NCBI RefSeq assembly: GCF_900116005.1
Contig: NZ_FOYI01000005.1
Location: 124,001-188,000 of the forward strand
Source: Poseidonocella sedimentorum
GTDB taxonomy: Bacteria; Pseudomonadota; Alphaproteobacteria; Rhodobacterales; Rhodobacteraceae
DNA length: 64,000 nt
Direction: 5' to 3'
Shown here: one piece after another, positions 1 to 8,570 of the stretch
Layout of the letters: the number at the start of each line of letters is the position of its first letter
How positions within the stretch are numbered: the first letter of the stretch is position 1
Notes under the pieces: generated by a model
Told to the model about the DNA's origin: nothing
The model's input: only the letters and a program-made list of their open reading frames with translations
The model's database searches: none
Made by a program: the position numbers and the translations under genes

Positions 1-341
1 AGGTGACGCAATACGTGGTGACGGGGATGCAGGGCACGAATTCGATGTTCATGCTGGTCATGAACCGCGACAGCTGGGCCGATCTCGACGCGGAAACTCA
101 GGCCATCCTCACCGATCTGACCGGCCCCGAGCTTTCGGAGGCCGGGCGCGTGACCATGTCCAACTCCGCCACCGGCGCGCTCAAGGCCTGGGCCGATGCG
201 GGCGGCGAGATCATCACGCTGAGCCCCGAGGCCGCCGCCGAATTCGACGCGGCATCGGCCAGCCTCGCCGAGGAGGTCATCGCCGAGCTTGAGGCCGACG
301 GCGTCAATGCGGCCGCCTGGGCCGCCGCGCTCAAGGACTGA
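1..341 (+). CDS. TRAP transporter substrate-binding protein (DctP family), C-terminal fragment
   Basis: This is the C-terminal 113 or so residues of a periplasmic solute receptor. The gene begins upstream of the window, so the GTG at base 3 is just an internal codon. The fragment has the usual end of DctP-type receptors: a segment with N-R-D-S-W followed by amphipathic helices (DAETQAILTDL, then SLAEEVIAELE) that pack on the second lobe. The two TRAP membrane subunits follow within a few bases, which fixes the assignment better than the fragment itself. The receptor would bind an organic acid in the periplasm and hand it to the DctQM permease. The ligand cannot be read from this piece, because the conserved carboxylate-binding arginine lies in the missing part. 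Confidence 0.8.
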   Translation, partial: VTQYVVTGMQGTNSMFMLVMNRDSWADLDAETQAILTDLTGPELSEAGRVTMSNSATGALKAWADAGGEIITLSPEAAAEFDAASASLAEEVIAELEADGVNAAAWAAALKD

Positions 342-346
342 TCCGC

Positions 347-862
347 GTGACGAACGCCATCACAGACGCGCGCGCCCGGGAGCGGTTTCCCGGGCGCCTG
401 CTGCGCGGCTTCGCCGATCTGGGCGGGCTGGCGCTGTTGTTGCTGATGGGGCTGGTCACCGTTTCGGTGATCTTTCGCTACGTGCTCAACCAGCCCATCC
501 TCGGCAGTCAGGAGCTGGTGCAGATCGGGATGGCCGTCGTCGTCATGCTCGGCATGCCCTACACCGCCCACACCGGCCAGCACATACGCGTCGACATCCT
601 CGACCGGGCCATTGGCCGCGCGGGCCGGTTCCTCGGCGATCTCTTCACGCGGGTGGTGTCGATCTTCGTGCTCTGGCTGGTGGTCCGCAAGACCTGGGAC
701 AAGGCGCGCGACGCGGTGGAATACGGCGATGTGACCAACATGATCGAGATCCCGCTCTGGATCGCCTACGGCGCGATCGTGCTGGGGCTGGGGCTCTCCA
801 TTCTCGTGCTCGCGCTGGAGCTGGTGCGACAGGTTCTGGGCGGGTTCAAATCCTATGAGTGA
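347..862 (+). CDS. TRAP transporter small permease (DctQ family)
   Basis: This is the small membrane subunit of a TRAP transporter, 171 residues with four hydrophobic segments (about 25-45, 60-80, 100-120 and 140-162). The sequence NQPILGSQELVQ in the first third and the pattern of short loops are typical of DctQ. The start is GTG, five bases after the receptor stop. The end overlaps the start of the large permease by eight bases, so the two membrane subunits are probably translationally coupled. It works with the large subunit in sodium-driven uptake. No substrate can be inferred. Confidence 0.88.
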   Translation: MTNAITDARARERFPGRLLRGFADLGGLALLLLMGLVTVSVIFRYVLNQPILGSQELVQIGMAVVVMLGMPYTAHTGQHIRVDILDRAIGRAGRFLGDLFTRVVSIFVLWLVVRKTWDKARDAVEYGDVTNMIEIPLWIAYGAIVLGLGLSILVLALELVRQVLGGFKSYE

Positions 863-2156
863 CACGGTTATCGGCCTTCTCGGGGTCGCCGCGCTGTTCT
901 TTTGCATGATCGCGCGGATGCCGGTCGGGATGGCGCTGCTCAGCGTGGGGTTCGGCGGCATCTGGCTGATCGACGATTTGCGCGCCGCCGTGGCGACCAT
1001 GTCCGCCGAGACCTACTCGTCGGTGACGAATTACGGCCTGACCGTGATCCCGCTTTTCGTCCTGCTGGGCAACGTCGCCGGCGCTGCGGGCTATTCCCAA
1101 CGGCTCTACAACGCGGCGCATGCCTGGGTCGGCCACCTGCGCGGCGGGCTTGCCTCTTCGACCGTTCTGGGCTGCGCCGCCTTTGCCGCGGTGAGCGGCT
1201 CGTCCGTCGCCACCGCCGTGACCATCGGCAAGGTCGCGCTGCCAGAGATGAAGCGCTTCGGCTATGCCGACGGGCTGGCCACCGGCTCCGTCGCGGCGGG
1301 CGGCACGCTCGGGATTCTCATCCCGCCCTCGACCGGATTCGTGCTCTACGCCATCCTGACCGAGGAAAGCATCGGCAAGCTCTTCATCGCCGGGATCATT
1401 CCGGGGCTCTTGCTTGCCTGTCTTTTCATCGCGGTAATCACCATCATCACCACGCTGCGCCCCGCCCAAGGGCCCGCCGGCGGGCGGACCGGATTCGCCG
1501 AACGGCTTCGCGCGACAATCGCGTCTCTGCCGCTGGTCGTCGTCATCTTCGTCTCCATCGGGGGCATCTACATGGGCGTTTTCACCCCGGTAGAAGCCGC
1601 GGGCGTCGGGGCGACCCTGGTCACCGCCATGGCCCTTGGGACCGGCAAGCTGCGCCTGCGGCACCTCCCCGCCATCGCGCGCGAGACGGTCGCGACCACA
1701 GCGATGCTCTATCTCATCGTCATCGGCGCCCATGTTTTCGGCCCCTTCCTCGCGCTCACCCATATTCCCGAAACGCTCGCCTCCGGCCTCGACGGGCTCG
1801 GCCTCGGCCCCTATGCCACGCTGCTGCTGATCCTCGCGGCCTATATCGTTCTGGGCATGTTTTTCGACGGTCTGGCGATGCTGGTGGTCACGATGCCGGT
1901 GGTCTTTCCGATCATCATCGGGCTCGGCTTTGATCCGATCTGGTTCGGCGTCGTGGCGGTGATCGTGATCGAAATGGGGCTGATCACGCCCCCCGTCGGG
2001 CTCAACGTCTTCGTGGTCAAGGGCGTTGCGGCGGAGGTGCCCATGGGCACGATCTTCCGCGGCGTACTGCCGTTCTGGTTCGCCATGGCGGCGTGCCTCG
2101 GGCTGATCATCCTCTTCCCCCAACTGGCGCTCTTCCTGCCGGGGCAGATGAAATAG
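855..2156 (+). CDS. TRAP transporter large permease (DctM family)
   Basis: This is the large, transport-forming subunit of the TRAP system, 433 residues, the usual length. It is hydrophobic throughout, with about 12 membrane segments. Typical DctM signatures are visible: ASSTVLGCAAFAAVSGSSVA, the GTLGILIPPS helical hairpin near residue 155, and the equivalent GLITPPVGLN near residue 375. These two inverted repeats form the elevator core. The start overlaps the end of dctQ. No regulator or catabolic gene follows, since the next gene is a phosphohexomutase 180 bases downstream, so the context does not reveal the substrate. Confidence 0.93.
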   Translation: MSDTVIGLLGVAALFFCMIARMPVGMALLSVGFGGIWLIDDLRAAVATMSAETYSSVTNYGLTVIPLFVLLGNVAGAAGYSQRLYNAAHAWVGHLRGGLASSTVLGCAAFAAVSGSSVATAVTIGKVALPEMKRFGYADGLATGSVAAGGTLGILIPPSTGFVLYAILTEESIGKLFIAGIIPGLLLACLFIAVITIITTLRPAQGPAGGRTGFAERLRATIASLPLVVVIFVSIGGIYMGVFTPVEAAGVGATLVTAMALGTGKLRLRHLPAIARETVATTAMLYLIVIGAHVFGPFLALTHIPETLASGLDGLGLGPYATLLLILAAYIVLGMFFDGLAMLVVTMPVVFPIIIGLGFDPIWFGVVAVIVIEMGLITPPVGLNVFVVKGVAAEVPMGTIFRGVLPFWFAMAACLGLIILFPQLALFLPGQMK

Positions 2157-2336
2157 GCGGGTTTCGGGCGGGTCGCCGGCCTGCCCGATCCTGCGCATTT
2201 GCCAAGAGTTTGACGGATTTAAGACAGGCTTTGCCGCCCCGGGCCGATTGACCTCAAAGGGGGAATCGGAAACTCTGCCGCCGCGCGCCGCGTCGTGCTG
2301 CCGCGCGCGAGATTTCAGCCCAAAAGGAGCGGGACG

Positions 2337-3731
2337 ATGCCGGAATTCGGGACAAGCGGTCTGCGCGGACTGGCCGTGGAGATGACCGACGCGCTCTGCG
2401 AGGGCTACACCACGGCGTTCCTGAGCGGGACGGCGCATGACGGTTCGGTCATGATCGGCCGCGATCTGCGCGACAGCTCGCCGCGGCTGCGCGATGCGGT
2501 GGCCCGCGGGGCGGCGCGGCTCGGGATCACGGTGCGCGACTGCGGCATCCTGCCGACACCGGCGCTTGCGCTCGCGGCGCAAGAGCGGGGCACGGCGGCG
2601 ATCATGATCACCGGTAGCCATATTCCCGCCGACCGCAACGGCCTGAAATTCTACAGCACCGCGGGCGAGATCACCAAGGACGACGAGGCGCGCATCACCG
2701 CTGCCTTTGCCAAGCTTGACGGCGCGGCGCCGGAGGCCACCCCGGAGATCACCGACGAGCCCGCCGCGCTTGCCGGCTTTCGCGCCCGCTACACCGGGTT
2801 CTTCGCCAAAGATGCGCTCAAGGGGCTTCGCGTCGGGGTCTACCAGCACAGCTCCGTCGCGCGCGATCTGCTGATCGACCTGCTGGCTGATCTGGGGGCC
2901 GCGCCGGTGGCGCTTGGCCGCTGCGAGAGTTTCGTGCCGGTCGATACCGAAGCGGTGGACGAGGCATCGCGGACGCTGCTCGCCGGCTGGGCGGCGGAGC
3001 ACGAACTCGATGCCATCGTCTCGACCGATGGCGACGCCGATCGCCCAATGCTGACCGATGCCGAGGGCCTGATCGTGCCCGGCGATATCCTCGGGCCGCT
3101 CACCGCGCGCTATCTCGGGGCGGATGCGGTGGTGACGCCGGTGTCGTCCAACACGGTCGTGGAACGGTCGGAGGCCTTTGGGCATATCACCCGCTGCAAG
3201 ATCGGCTCGCCCTACGTCATCGCGCAGATGGAGGCCGCCTTGGGCGCCGGGCAGGGTTCGGTTGTGGGCTACGAGGCCAACGGCGGCTTTCTTCTGGGCT
3301 ACGAGGCGCGCCGCGAGGGCCGGACGCTCGCGCCGCTGATGACCCGAGATTTCGCCCTGCCGATCCTCGCCACGCTCGCGCTCGCCAAGGCCGAAGGGCT
3401 GTCGGTGGCCGAACTGCGCGCCACGCTTCCCGCCCGCGCCACCGCCTCCAACCGGCTTCAGGACATCCCGCGCGAGGTCTCGCTCGCCATCGTCGACCGG
3501 GTGCTCGACGGCGGGCTCACCCTCTGGCCGGACGCCCTGGGCCGCATCGCCGAGGTGGACCGGACCGACGGCGCGCGGCTCACGCTGGAGAGCGGCGTGA
3601 TCGTCCACATCCGCCCCTCCGGCAACGCGCCCGAACTGCGCTGCTACGTGGAGGCGGACGCGGCCGATGAAGCAGACGCCATCCTGCGTACGGCGCTCGG
3701 CAAGCTGGCGGATGCGGCGCGTATCGGGTAG
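2337..3731 (+). CDS. phosphomannomutase/phosphoglucomutase family protein
   Basis: This is an alpha-D-phosphohexomutase of about 464 residues that interconverts sugar 6- and 1-phosphates, probably mannose or glucose, for polysaccharide precursors. All four loops are present: the phosphoserine loop TGSHIPADRNG with Ser near residue 94 (commonly TASHNP, so Gly and Ile are substitutions), the magnesium loop DGDADRP near residue 230, the sugar loop EANGGF near residue 315, and the phosphate loop RPSGNAPELR near the C-terminus. The ATG at 2337 has AAAAGGAG upstream. An upstream in-frame start at 2295 would add 14 atypical residues and is unlikely. Which sugar is used cannot be decided from the sequence. 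Confidence 0.85.
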   Translation: MPEFGTSGLRGLAVEMTDALCEGYTTAFLSGTAHDGSVMIGRDLRDSSPRLRDAVARGAARLGITVRDCGILPTPALALAAQERGTAAIMITGSHIPADRNGLKFYSTAGEITKDDEARITAAFAKLDGAAPEATPEITDEPAALAGFRARYTGFFAKDALKGLRVGVYQHSSVARDLLIDLLADLGAAPVALGRCESFVPVDTEAVDEASRTLLAGWAAEHELDAIVSTDGDADRPMLTDAEGLIVPGDILGPLTARYLGADAVVTPVSSNTVVERSEAFGHITRCKIGSPYVIAQMEAALGAGQGSVVGYEANGGFLLGYEARREGRTLAPLMTRDFALPILATLALAKAEGLSVAELRATLPARATASNRLQDIPREVSLAIVDRVLDGGLTLWPDALGRIAEVDRTDGARLTLESGVIVHIRPSGNAPELRCYVEADAADEADAILRTALGKLADAARIG

Positions 3732-4087
3732 GCGCGCGGCCCGGAACCGATGCGTCGCAGCGGCTTGACCGGGCGTAAAATTCCGACTAGCCAGAGCGCA
3801 GGCTGTAGACGCCCGCCTCCCGCTGACCTCTGTCTTGGTGAAGTTCTACGACGCACATCTCTGCCTCTTTTCCGCATATCGCGCGGATGGCAATGCGGGC
3901 CCCATCTCAAACTGCGCGATCCGGCAAGAGAGATACGGGATATGATCGACGCCCCCGGCAATAGACTAACCGATGCGGCGCCTGGCGCCATACACGTCAA
4001 CCCTGTGATGGGGATGAACGGGGTGCAGCCCGTCGCAGGCTCCGCGTTGAAACGGGGCACCTTCCCCAGCAATGAAGGAGCGGCGTC
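3732..4087. other. 356-base intergenic region
   Basis: There is no convincing gene here. A plus-strand frame (3750-4091) and a minus-strand frame (to 4099) have atypical composition and resemble no family. The stretch is less G+C-rich than its flanks between about 3770 and 3960. It contains a GGCGCC-T-GGCGCC motif near 3980. The sequence AAGGAG just before 4088 is the ribosome binding site of the next gene. Otherwise I see nothing. Confidence 0.6.
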
Positions 4088-4519
4088 ATGACCACGCAAC
4101 GCCCCTCAACGGCGCAAGCCAAGGATCAAGCCAAGCGCTTGCGCTTGAAAATGGCCGAGGATGGGACACCGATCAGCCATGCCCGCGCCCTCGAACTGGT
4201 CGCGCATCAACACGGGTTCCGCGACTGGAATACCATGGTTGCGGCCATCGGCGATGGGCCGCCCGGGGGCTGGGCCGTCGGAGACACGCTCCGCGGGCGC
4301 TACCTGTCGCAACCCTTCACCGGGACGCTGATTGCCATTTCGATGACCGAACCGGGGTGGTTTCGGCTGGAATTGCAGTTGGATGAGGCCGTGGACGTGG
4401 TCACATCCGCCAGGTTCTCGAATTTCCGCTCGCGGATTCGTGGTGTTGTTGGCCCCAAGGGGCATACGGTTGAACGAACGAGCAACGGGCAGGCGCACCT
4501 GCAGATCGATCTGGGGTGA
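4088..4519 (+). CDS. small glyoxalase-related (helical) domain protein
   Basis: This is a 143-residue cytoplasmic protein. Residues 8-55 form a short helical module ending in ARALELVAHQHGFRDWNTMV, a motif found in proteins annotated as glyoxalase-superfamily or glyoxalase-related. The rest (about 60-143) is a beta-rich tail without the metal ligands of true glyoxalases. It is therefore unlikely to be a classical glyoxalase, and I do not assign a reaction. A good AAGGAG site precedes the ATG. The gene stands alone and converges on the VPLPA-CTERM gene with nine bases between stops. Confidence 0.5.
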   Translation: MTTQRPSTAQAKDQAKRLRLKMAEDGTPISHARALELVAHQHGFRDWNTMVAAIGDGPPGGWAVGDTLRGRYLSQPFTGTLIAISMTEPGWFRLELQLDEAVDVVTSARFSNFRSRIRGVVGPKGHTVERTSNGQAHLQIDLG

Positions 4520-4528
4520 GGGCCGCAG

Positions 4529-5152
4529 TCAGCCCCGTTTGCGCCGCCCCGCAAGCGCCGATGCACCAAGCGCCGCGACCAGCAATGGCAGGGTCGCGGG
4601 CAGCGGGACCGGGGAGGTGTCGGTGCCCTCGAGATAGCTGACATTGTCGATCCAGACCGCATCGACCCCGCCAAAATCGATCACCACCGACCGCACGGCG
4701 GCCATGTCCGAAGTGAAGCCAGTGTATTGCCCCGCGCCGCCACCGGCGATGGCCACCGAAAAGCTGGCCACCGATTGGTCGAGCGCGTCGAAAAGCTCCA
4801 TCGTCGTCCCGGCGTACTGGTGGCCGAAGAGCACAAGGCCGAACTGGCTGATCCCGGCGGAGAACTCGAAGCTGTAGCTCACGGCGTCGGCCGAATTGCC
4901 GATCCATCTGCTGCCGGCCGGCGTGCCGGGGTGATCGTATGAGCTGCCGACAACAGCTGCGCCCACGGCGTTGCCGGTTGCGACGGACATGATCCCGCTG
5001 CTGAGCGGAAGGGGGGTGCCGAGCGTGAAACCTTCGAAAGTTTCGGTCAGGGCGCCTGCGCTGATATCGCCCGGGTCGGTGATCTGGGTGTAGGTCGCGG
5101 CGCTCGCGGTTGTGCCGGCGGCAATCAGGCCGGCCAAAAGGAACAATCTCAT
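4529..5152 (-). CDS. secreted VPLPA-CTERM sorting-signal protein
   Basis: This is an exported protein of about 207 residues. It has an N-terminal signal peptide (MRLFLLAGLIAAGTTASA) and a C-terminal sorting signal made of VPLPA, a hydrophobic helix and a basic end (RRKRG). VPLPA-CTERM is the PEP-CTERM-like variant common in Rhodobacteraceae and is processed by an exosortase, which is not in this window. The middle (about 30-185) is predicted beta-rich, as in carbohydrate-binding or surface lectin-like domains, but I cannot name it. The ATG at 5152 has GGAG eight bases upstream. The in-frame TTG at 5167 would overlap that site and is rejected. Confidence 0.75.
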   Translation of the reverse strand: MRLFLLAGLIAAGTTASAATYTQITDPGDISAGALTETFEGFTLGTPLPLSSGIMSVATGNAVGAAVVGSSYDHPGTPAGSRWIGNSADAVSYSFEFSAGISQFGLVLFGHQYAGTTMELFDALDQSVASFSVAIAGGGAGQYTGFTSDMAAVRSVVIDFGGVDAVWIDNVSYLEGTDTSPVPLPATLPLLVAALGASALAGRRKRG

Positions 5153-5538
5153 GTCAATGAACTCCAAGTAACTAACTTTGAAAGAAAAAACGCCATGAGG
5201 CTTTGGCGGTCAATGGGCACAGGGGGCGGATTTTCGTATTGAAAAAGCGCGAATGGCTGCACGGCGAGCCCCGGGATCTCGTCTGGTGTTTGAAAATATT
5301 CGGCTTCTTTCGTCAGCGGGCCACTGCGATTTTTTCGATTTGAAAAATCGGCAAATCTGGCCAAAACCCCGGGGAGATAGGGGCGTTGGCGCCACGGCAG
5401 AATTGCGAGTCGCCTCGCCCCCGGTTTGGACATCGCGGGCGCGGCCTGCGGCTGAGGCAATGGGGCTGCGGCCCCCGAAGGGGGTTTCTTTTCGGGCGGC
5501 GCACCCCATCTGAAGGGCAAGCGACAAGGAGACCCGTC
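5153..5538. other. 386-base divergent intergenic region with an AT-rich inverted repeat
   Basis: This lies between two divergent genes and must hold both promoters. From 5153 to about 5360 it is clearly more A+T-rich than its surroundings. CGATTTTT (5327-5334) and AAAAATCG (5343-5350) form an eight-base inverted repeat around an eight-base spacer, which could be an operator or a weak hairpin. Frames open on both strands here have no family features. ACAAGGAG before 5539 is the msrB ribosome binding site. Confidence 0.5.
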
Positions 5539-5985
5539 ATGGCTGAATATACCAAGAGCTCGGAGGCAATCGCCGCGCTCGACCCCGAGCAATACCGCGT
5601 CACGCAGGAAAACGGGACCGAACGGCCCGGGACCGGAAAATATCTCGGCAACACCGAGCCGGGGATCTATGTGGACATCGTCAGCGGCGAGCCGCTCTTT
5701 GCCTCGGGCGACATGTATGAAAGCGGCTGCGGCTGGCCGAGCTTTACCAAGCCGATCGTGCCCGCCCATGTTCAGGAGCTGGGCGACAACAGCCTCGGGA
5801 TGGTCCGGACCGAAGTCCGCTCGACCCACGGCGACAGCCACCTTGGCCATGTCTTCCCCGATGGGCCGCAGGACCGGGGCGGGCTGCGCTATTGCATCAA
5901 CTCCGCCGCGCTGCGCTTCATTCACCGCGACGACATGGAGGCCGAGGGCTACGGCGCTTATCTCGATCAGGTGGAGGACGTCTGA
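5539..5985 (+). CDS. msrB: peptide-methionine (R)-S-oxide reductase
   Basis: MsrB reduces the R-epimer of methionine sulfoxide in proteins and repairs oxidative damage. The protein has 148 residues and the family core SGCGWPSF (about 55-62), [10 protein letters not shown] (about 100) and the catalytic RYCINS with Cys near residue 119. The two CxxC pairs that bind zinc in many MsrB proteins are absent: the equivalent positions read DIVSGE and STHGDS. It belongs to the zinc-free form. The ATG at 5539 follows a strong AAGGAG, so the longer frame from 5386 is not used. Its stop overlaps the msrA start by one base, which indicates a coupled msrBA operon. Confidence 0.93.
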   Translation: MAEYTKSSEAIAALDPEQYRVTQENGTERPGTGKYLGNTEPGIYVDIVSGEPLFASGDMYESGCGWPSFTKPIVPAHVQELGDNSLGMVRTEVRSTHGDSHLGHVFPDGPQDRGGLRYCINSAALRFIHRDDMEAEGYGAYLDQVEDV

Positions 5986-6494
5986 TGGCCGAGGAACGCG
6001 CGGTACTGGCGGGGGGCTGTTTCTGGGGAATGCAGGACCTGATCCGCAAGCTGCCCGGTGTGCTGCGCACCCGGGTGGGCTACACCGGCGGGGACGTGGC
6101 CAACGCCACCTACCGCAATCACGGAACGCACGCCGAGGGGATCGAGATCATCTTCGACCCCGAGCGGATCAGTTTCCGTCAGGTGCTCCAGGTCTTCTTC
6201 CAGATCCACGACCCGACCACGAAAAACCGGCAGGGCAACGATATCGGGATGAGCTATCGCTCGGCGATCTACTACGTCGACGAGGCCCAGAAATCCGTTG
6301 CCGAGGAGACCATCGCCGATGTGAACGCAAGCGGGCTCTGGCCCGGCCCGGTGGTCACCGAACTCGAACCGGTGGGCGATTTCTGGGAGGCCGAGCCCGA
6401 GCATCAGGATTATCTTGAGCGTCTCCCCAACGGCTACACCTGCCATTTCCCGCGGCCGGACTGGGTCCTGCCCAAGCGCGACGCGGCCGAGTAG
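5985..6494 (+). CDS. msrA: peptide-methionine (S)-S-oxide reductase
   Basis: MsrA reduces the S-epimer of methionine sulfoxide, complementing the MsrB encoded just upstream. The protein has 169 residues. The catalytic motif GGCFWGMQ is at about 11-18 (usually GCFW, followed by G or S), and the conserved [29 protein letters not shown] and YRSAIYY stretches follow in order. The start ATG lies inside the msrB stop (TGATG), so the pair should be translated together. The C-terminal tail has no obvious resolving cysteine beyond CHF near residue 155. Confidence 0.95.
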   Translation: MAEERAVLAGGCFWGMQDLIRKLPGVLRTRVGYTGGDVANATYRNHGTHAEGIEIIFDPERISFRQVLQVFFQIHDPTTKNRQGNDIGMSYRSAIYYVDEAQKSVAEETIADVNASGLWPGPVVTELEPVGDFWEAEPEHQDYLERLPNGYTCHFPRPDWVLPKRDAAE

Positions 6495-6557
6495 CGCGCG
6501 CCCTCTGGCGGCGGGGCGCGCTCCGTGGCATGTGGGGGGGACGGGAAAGGACCTCTC

Positions 6558-7481
6558 ATGCAGCCCTTGCGCGGAATTGTTCTCAAGCTCACGGCCGTCA
6601 CGCTGTTTCTCATCATGGCCGCCTTCATCAAAGCGACGGCGGATGCCGTGCCGCCCGGCGAGGCGGTGTTCTTCCGCTCGGCCGCAGCGCTGCCGGTGAT
6701 CCTCGTCTGGCTCGCGTTTCGCGGCCAGCTTTCGACCGGGCTCAAGACCGACAATCCCGTGGGCCATATCTGGCGCGGCGTGATCGGGACGACCTCCATG
6801 GCCTGTACCTTCGCCGGGCTGGGCCTGTTGCCGCTGCCAGACGTCACCGCGCTCGGCTACCTCGCGCCGATGATGACGCTGGTCTTCGCCTGGATGCTTC
6901 TGGGCGAGCGGCTGCGGGTCTTTCGCATCTCGATGGTCCTGCTCGGCCTCGTCGGGGTGATGGTGATCCTTTTCCCCAACCTGACACTGTTTCGCATGGG
7001 CGCGCTTGAGACGGGGACATTGGTTGGCATCGGGCTGGTCCTCGCTTCGGCTTGTTTCCGCGGGCTCGCCCATGTCCACATCCGCCGCCTGACCGCGACC
7101 GAAACCACCAGCGCGATCGTCTTCTGGTTTGCCGTGACCGCCACTGCGCTGAGCCTCCTGAGCCTGCCCTTCGGCTGGCGCGTGCCGGGGCCGGCGGATG
7201 CGGCGATGCTGATCGGGGCGGGGCTCGTGGGCGGCGTGGCGCAGATCGCGCTCACCTCCGCCTATCGCTACGGGCCCGCGTCGCTGCTCGCGCCGTTCGA
7301 CTATCTCTCGATCGTGCTGGCGACCTTCGTGGGCTTTGTCTTCTTCGACGAAAGCCCCACCGGCGCGCTCATCCTCGGGTCTGGGATCATCATCCTGTCG
7401 GGGCTGGGGACGATCTGGCGCGAACGCCAGCTCGGGCTCAAACGCGGCAAGGCGCGGCAGGGATTGACGCCGCAGGGGTAA
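6558..7481 (+). CDS. EamA/DMT-superfamily membrane transporter
   Basis: This inner-membrane protein has about 307 residues and ten predicted helices in two five-helix repeats, the layout of EamA (drug/metabolite) transporters. The second repeat begins near residue 155 (GIGLVLASACFRGLAHVHIR). Family members export amino acids, nucleotides or S-adenosylmethionine, and the substrate cannot be told here. The ATG at 6558 has GGAAAGGA upstream, whereas a GTG at 6525 has no such site. It follows msrA by 63 bases and may be cotranscribed with it. Confidence 0.85.
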   Translation: MQPLRGIVLKLTAVTLFLIMAAFIKATADAVPPGEAVFFRSAAALPVILVWLAFRGQLSTGLKTDNPVGHIWRGVIGTTSMACTFAGLGLLPLPDVTALGYLAPMMTLVFAWMLLGERLRVFRISMVLLGLVGVMVILFPNLTLFRMGALETGTLVGIGLVLASACFRGLAHVHIRRLTATETTSAIVFWFAVTATALSLLSLPFGWRVPGPADAAMLIGAGLVGGVAQIALTSAYRYGPASLLAPFDYLSIVLATFVGFVFFDESPTGALILGSGIIILSGLGTIWRERQLGLKRGKARQGLTPQG

Positions 7482-7529
7482 GCCCCCCCGGCGCAGTCTT
7501 TGGTAGCGCAGGTCTCAGTGGCACAGGGC

Positions 7530-8399
7530 TCAGCTCCGGACGAGCTTTTCGTAGCCTTCCGCGATCTCGCGCGCGATGGCGCCGACCTCGAAGTTGTAAT
7601 CGCCGATCTTGCCCACCGGGGTCACCTCGGCGGCCGTACCGGTCAGCCAGCATTGCTCGAAGCTCTCGAGCTCCTCGGGCATGATGTGGCGCTCGTGGAC
7701 CTTGATCTGGCGCTCCTTGAGCATCCCCACGACGGTCTGGCGCGTGAGCCCGTTGAGGAAACAGTCGGGCTTGGGCGTGTGCACCTCGCCGTCCTTGACG
7801 AAGAACATGTTCGCCCCCGTCGCCTCGGCCACGTAGCCGCGGTAATCGAACATCATCGCATCCGAACAGCCCTTCGCCTCGGCGGCATGTTTGGACATGG
7901 TGCAGATCATGTAGAGCCCGGCGGCCTTGGCCTGAGACGGCGCGGTCTCGGGGCTCGGGCGTTTCCACTTGGAGATGTCGAGCTTGGCGCCTTTCATCTT
8001 GGCATCGCCGTAATAGGCGCCCCATTCCCAGGCCGCGATCGCGAGCCGGACGGGGTTGCGCGCCGATGCGACGCCCATGTCCTCGCCCGCGCCGCGCCAG
8101 GCCACCGCGCGCACATAGGCATCGGTCAGCCCGTTGGCCTCCAGCACCGATTGCTTGGCGGTCTCGATCTCGTCCACGCTCCAGGGGATCTCGAAATCGA
8201 TCAGGTTGGCGGAGGTGTGCAGCCGCTCGGAATGGGCGCGGCTGAGGAAGATCGTGCCGTTATAGGCCCGCTCGCCCTCGAAGACGGAGCTTGCATAGTG
8301 CATGGCATGGGTCAGGACGTGGACATTGGCCGAACGCCAGTCGACCAGCTGGCCGTCCATCCAGATCTTCCCGTCGCGATCATCATATGCCCCAGCCAT
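7530..8399 (-). CDS. ilvE: branched-chain amino acid aminotransferase
   Basis: This is a class IV (fold IV) PLP aminotransferase of 289 residues that catalyses the last step of valine, leucine and isoleucine synthesis and the reverse reaction in catabolism. The family features are in order: THAMHYASSVFEGERAY (about 30-46), SQAKAAGLYM with the probable PLP lysine near residue 160, VAEATGANMFFV near 195, and GLTRQTVV near 220. A downstream helix region completes the fold. It is transcribed away from petP, with a shared 171-base promoter region rich in palindromes. Confidence 0.93.
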   Translation of the reverse strand: MAGAYDDRDGKIWMDGQLVDWRSANVHVLTHAMHYASSVFEGERAYNGTIFLSRAHSERLHTSANLIDFEIPWSVDEIETAKQSVLEANGLTDAYVRAVAWRGAGEDMGVASARNPVRLAIAAWEWGAYYGDAKMKGAKLDISKWKRPSPETAPSQAKAAGLYMICTMSKHAAEAKGCSDAMMFDYRGYVAEATGANMFFVKDGEVHTPKPDCFLNGLTRQTVVGMLKERQIKVHERHIMPEELESFEQCWLTGTAAEVTPVGKIGDYNFEVGAIAREIAEGYEKLVRS

Positions 8400-8423
8400 C
8401 TTCCATCTCCTTCAAGGCGTTCA

Positions 8424-8437
8424 AATTTTCGAAAATT
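8424..8437. promoter_or_regulatory. 14-base perfect palindrome upstream of ilvE
   Basis: AATTTTCGAAAATT is a perfect palindrome 25 bases upstream of the ilvE start, in an otherwise G+C-rich context. Its symmetry and position suggest an operator for a dimeric repressor acting on ilvE, but I cannot name the regulator. Confidence 0.4.
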
Positions 8438-8507
8438 GCGCAGCTTAGGGCCGAACCGGACAGAATGTTGCGCAAAATCCGAGTTTCGCTATCAGTCTCT
8501 TCTTGGA

Positions 8508-8526
8508 ATGTCAACAACGCTGACAT
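8508..8526. promoter_or_regulatory. inverted repeat ATGTCA-N7-TGACAT upstream of petP
   Basis: The two six-base arms match perfectly around a seven-base spacer, 45 bases before the petP start. MarR-family proteins such as PetP bind palindromes of about this size near their own promoters, so autoregulation is a plausible reading. This is inference. Confidence 0.4.
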
Positions 8527-8570
8527 AACCTTCCGCGTGAAAGCCACGCAAGCTCTCGGGAGGATGGTTC

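Noticed and set aside
841-860. GGTTCAAATCC, resembling a tRNA T-arm
   Set aside because: It is the end of the dctQ coding sequence and has no acceptor stem or anticodon arm around it.
846-3608. Minus-strand open frame of about 920 codons
   Set aside because: It runs antisense to dctM and the phosphohexomutase, both with complete family motifs. Its protein is low-complexity, rich in Arg, Gly, Asp and His, as expected for the antisense frame of G+C-rich codons.
3750-4091. Plus-strand frame of 113 codons in an intergenic region
   Set aside because: It has no ribosome binding site, an odd composition and no family resemblance. The real gene starts at 4088 with AAGGAG.
5386-5538. N-terminal extension of msrB to 5386
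   Set aside because: The added residues are Arg/Gly-rich and not part of the MsrB family, and a strong ribosome site fixes the start at 5539.
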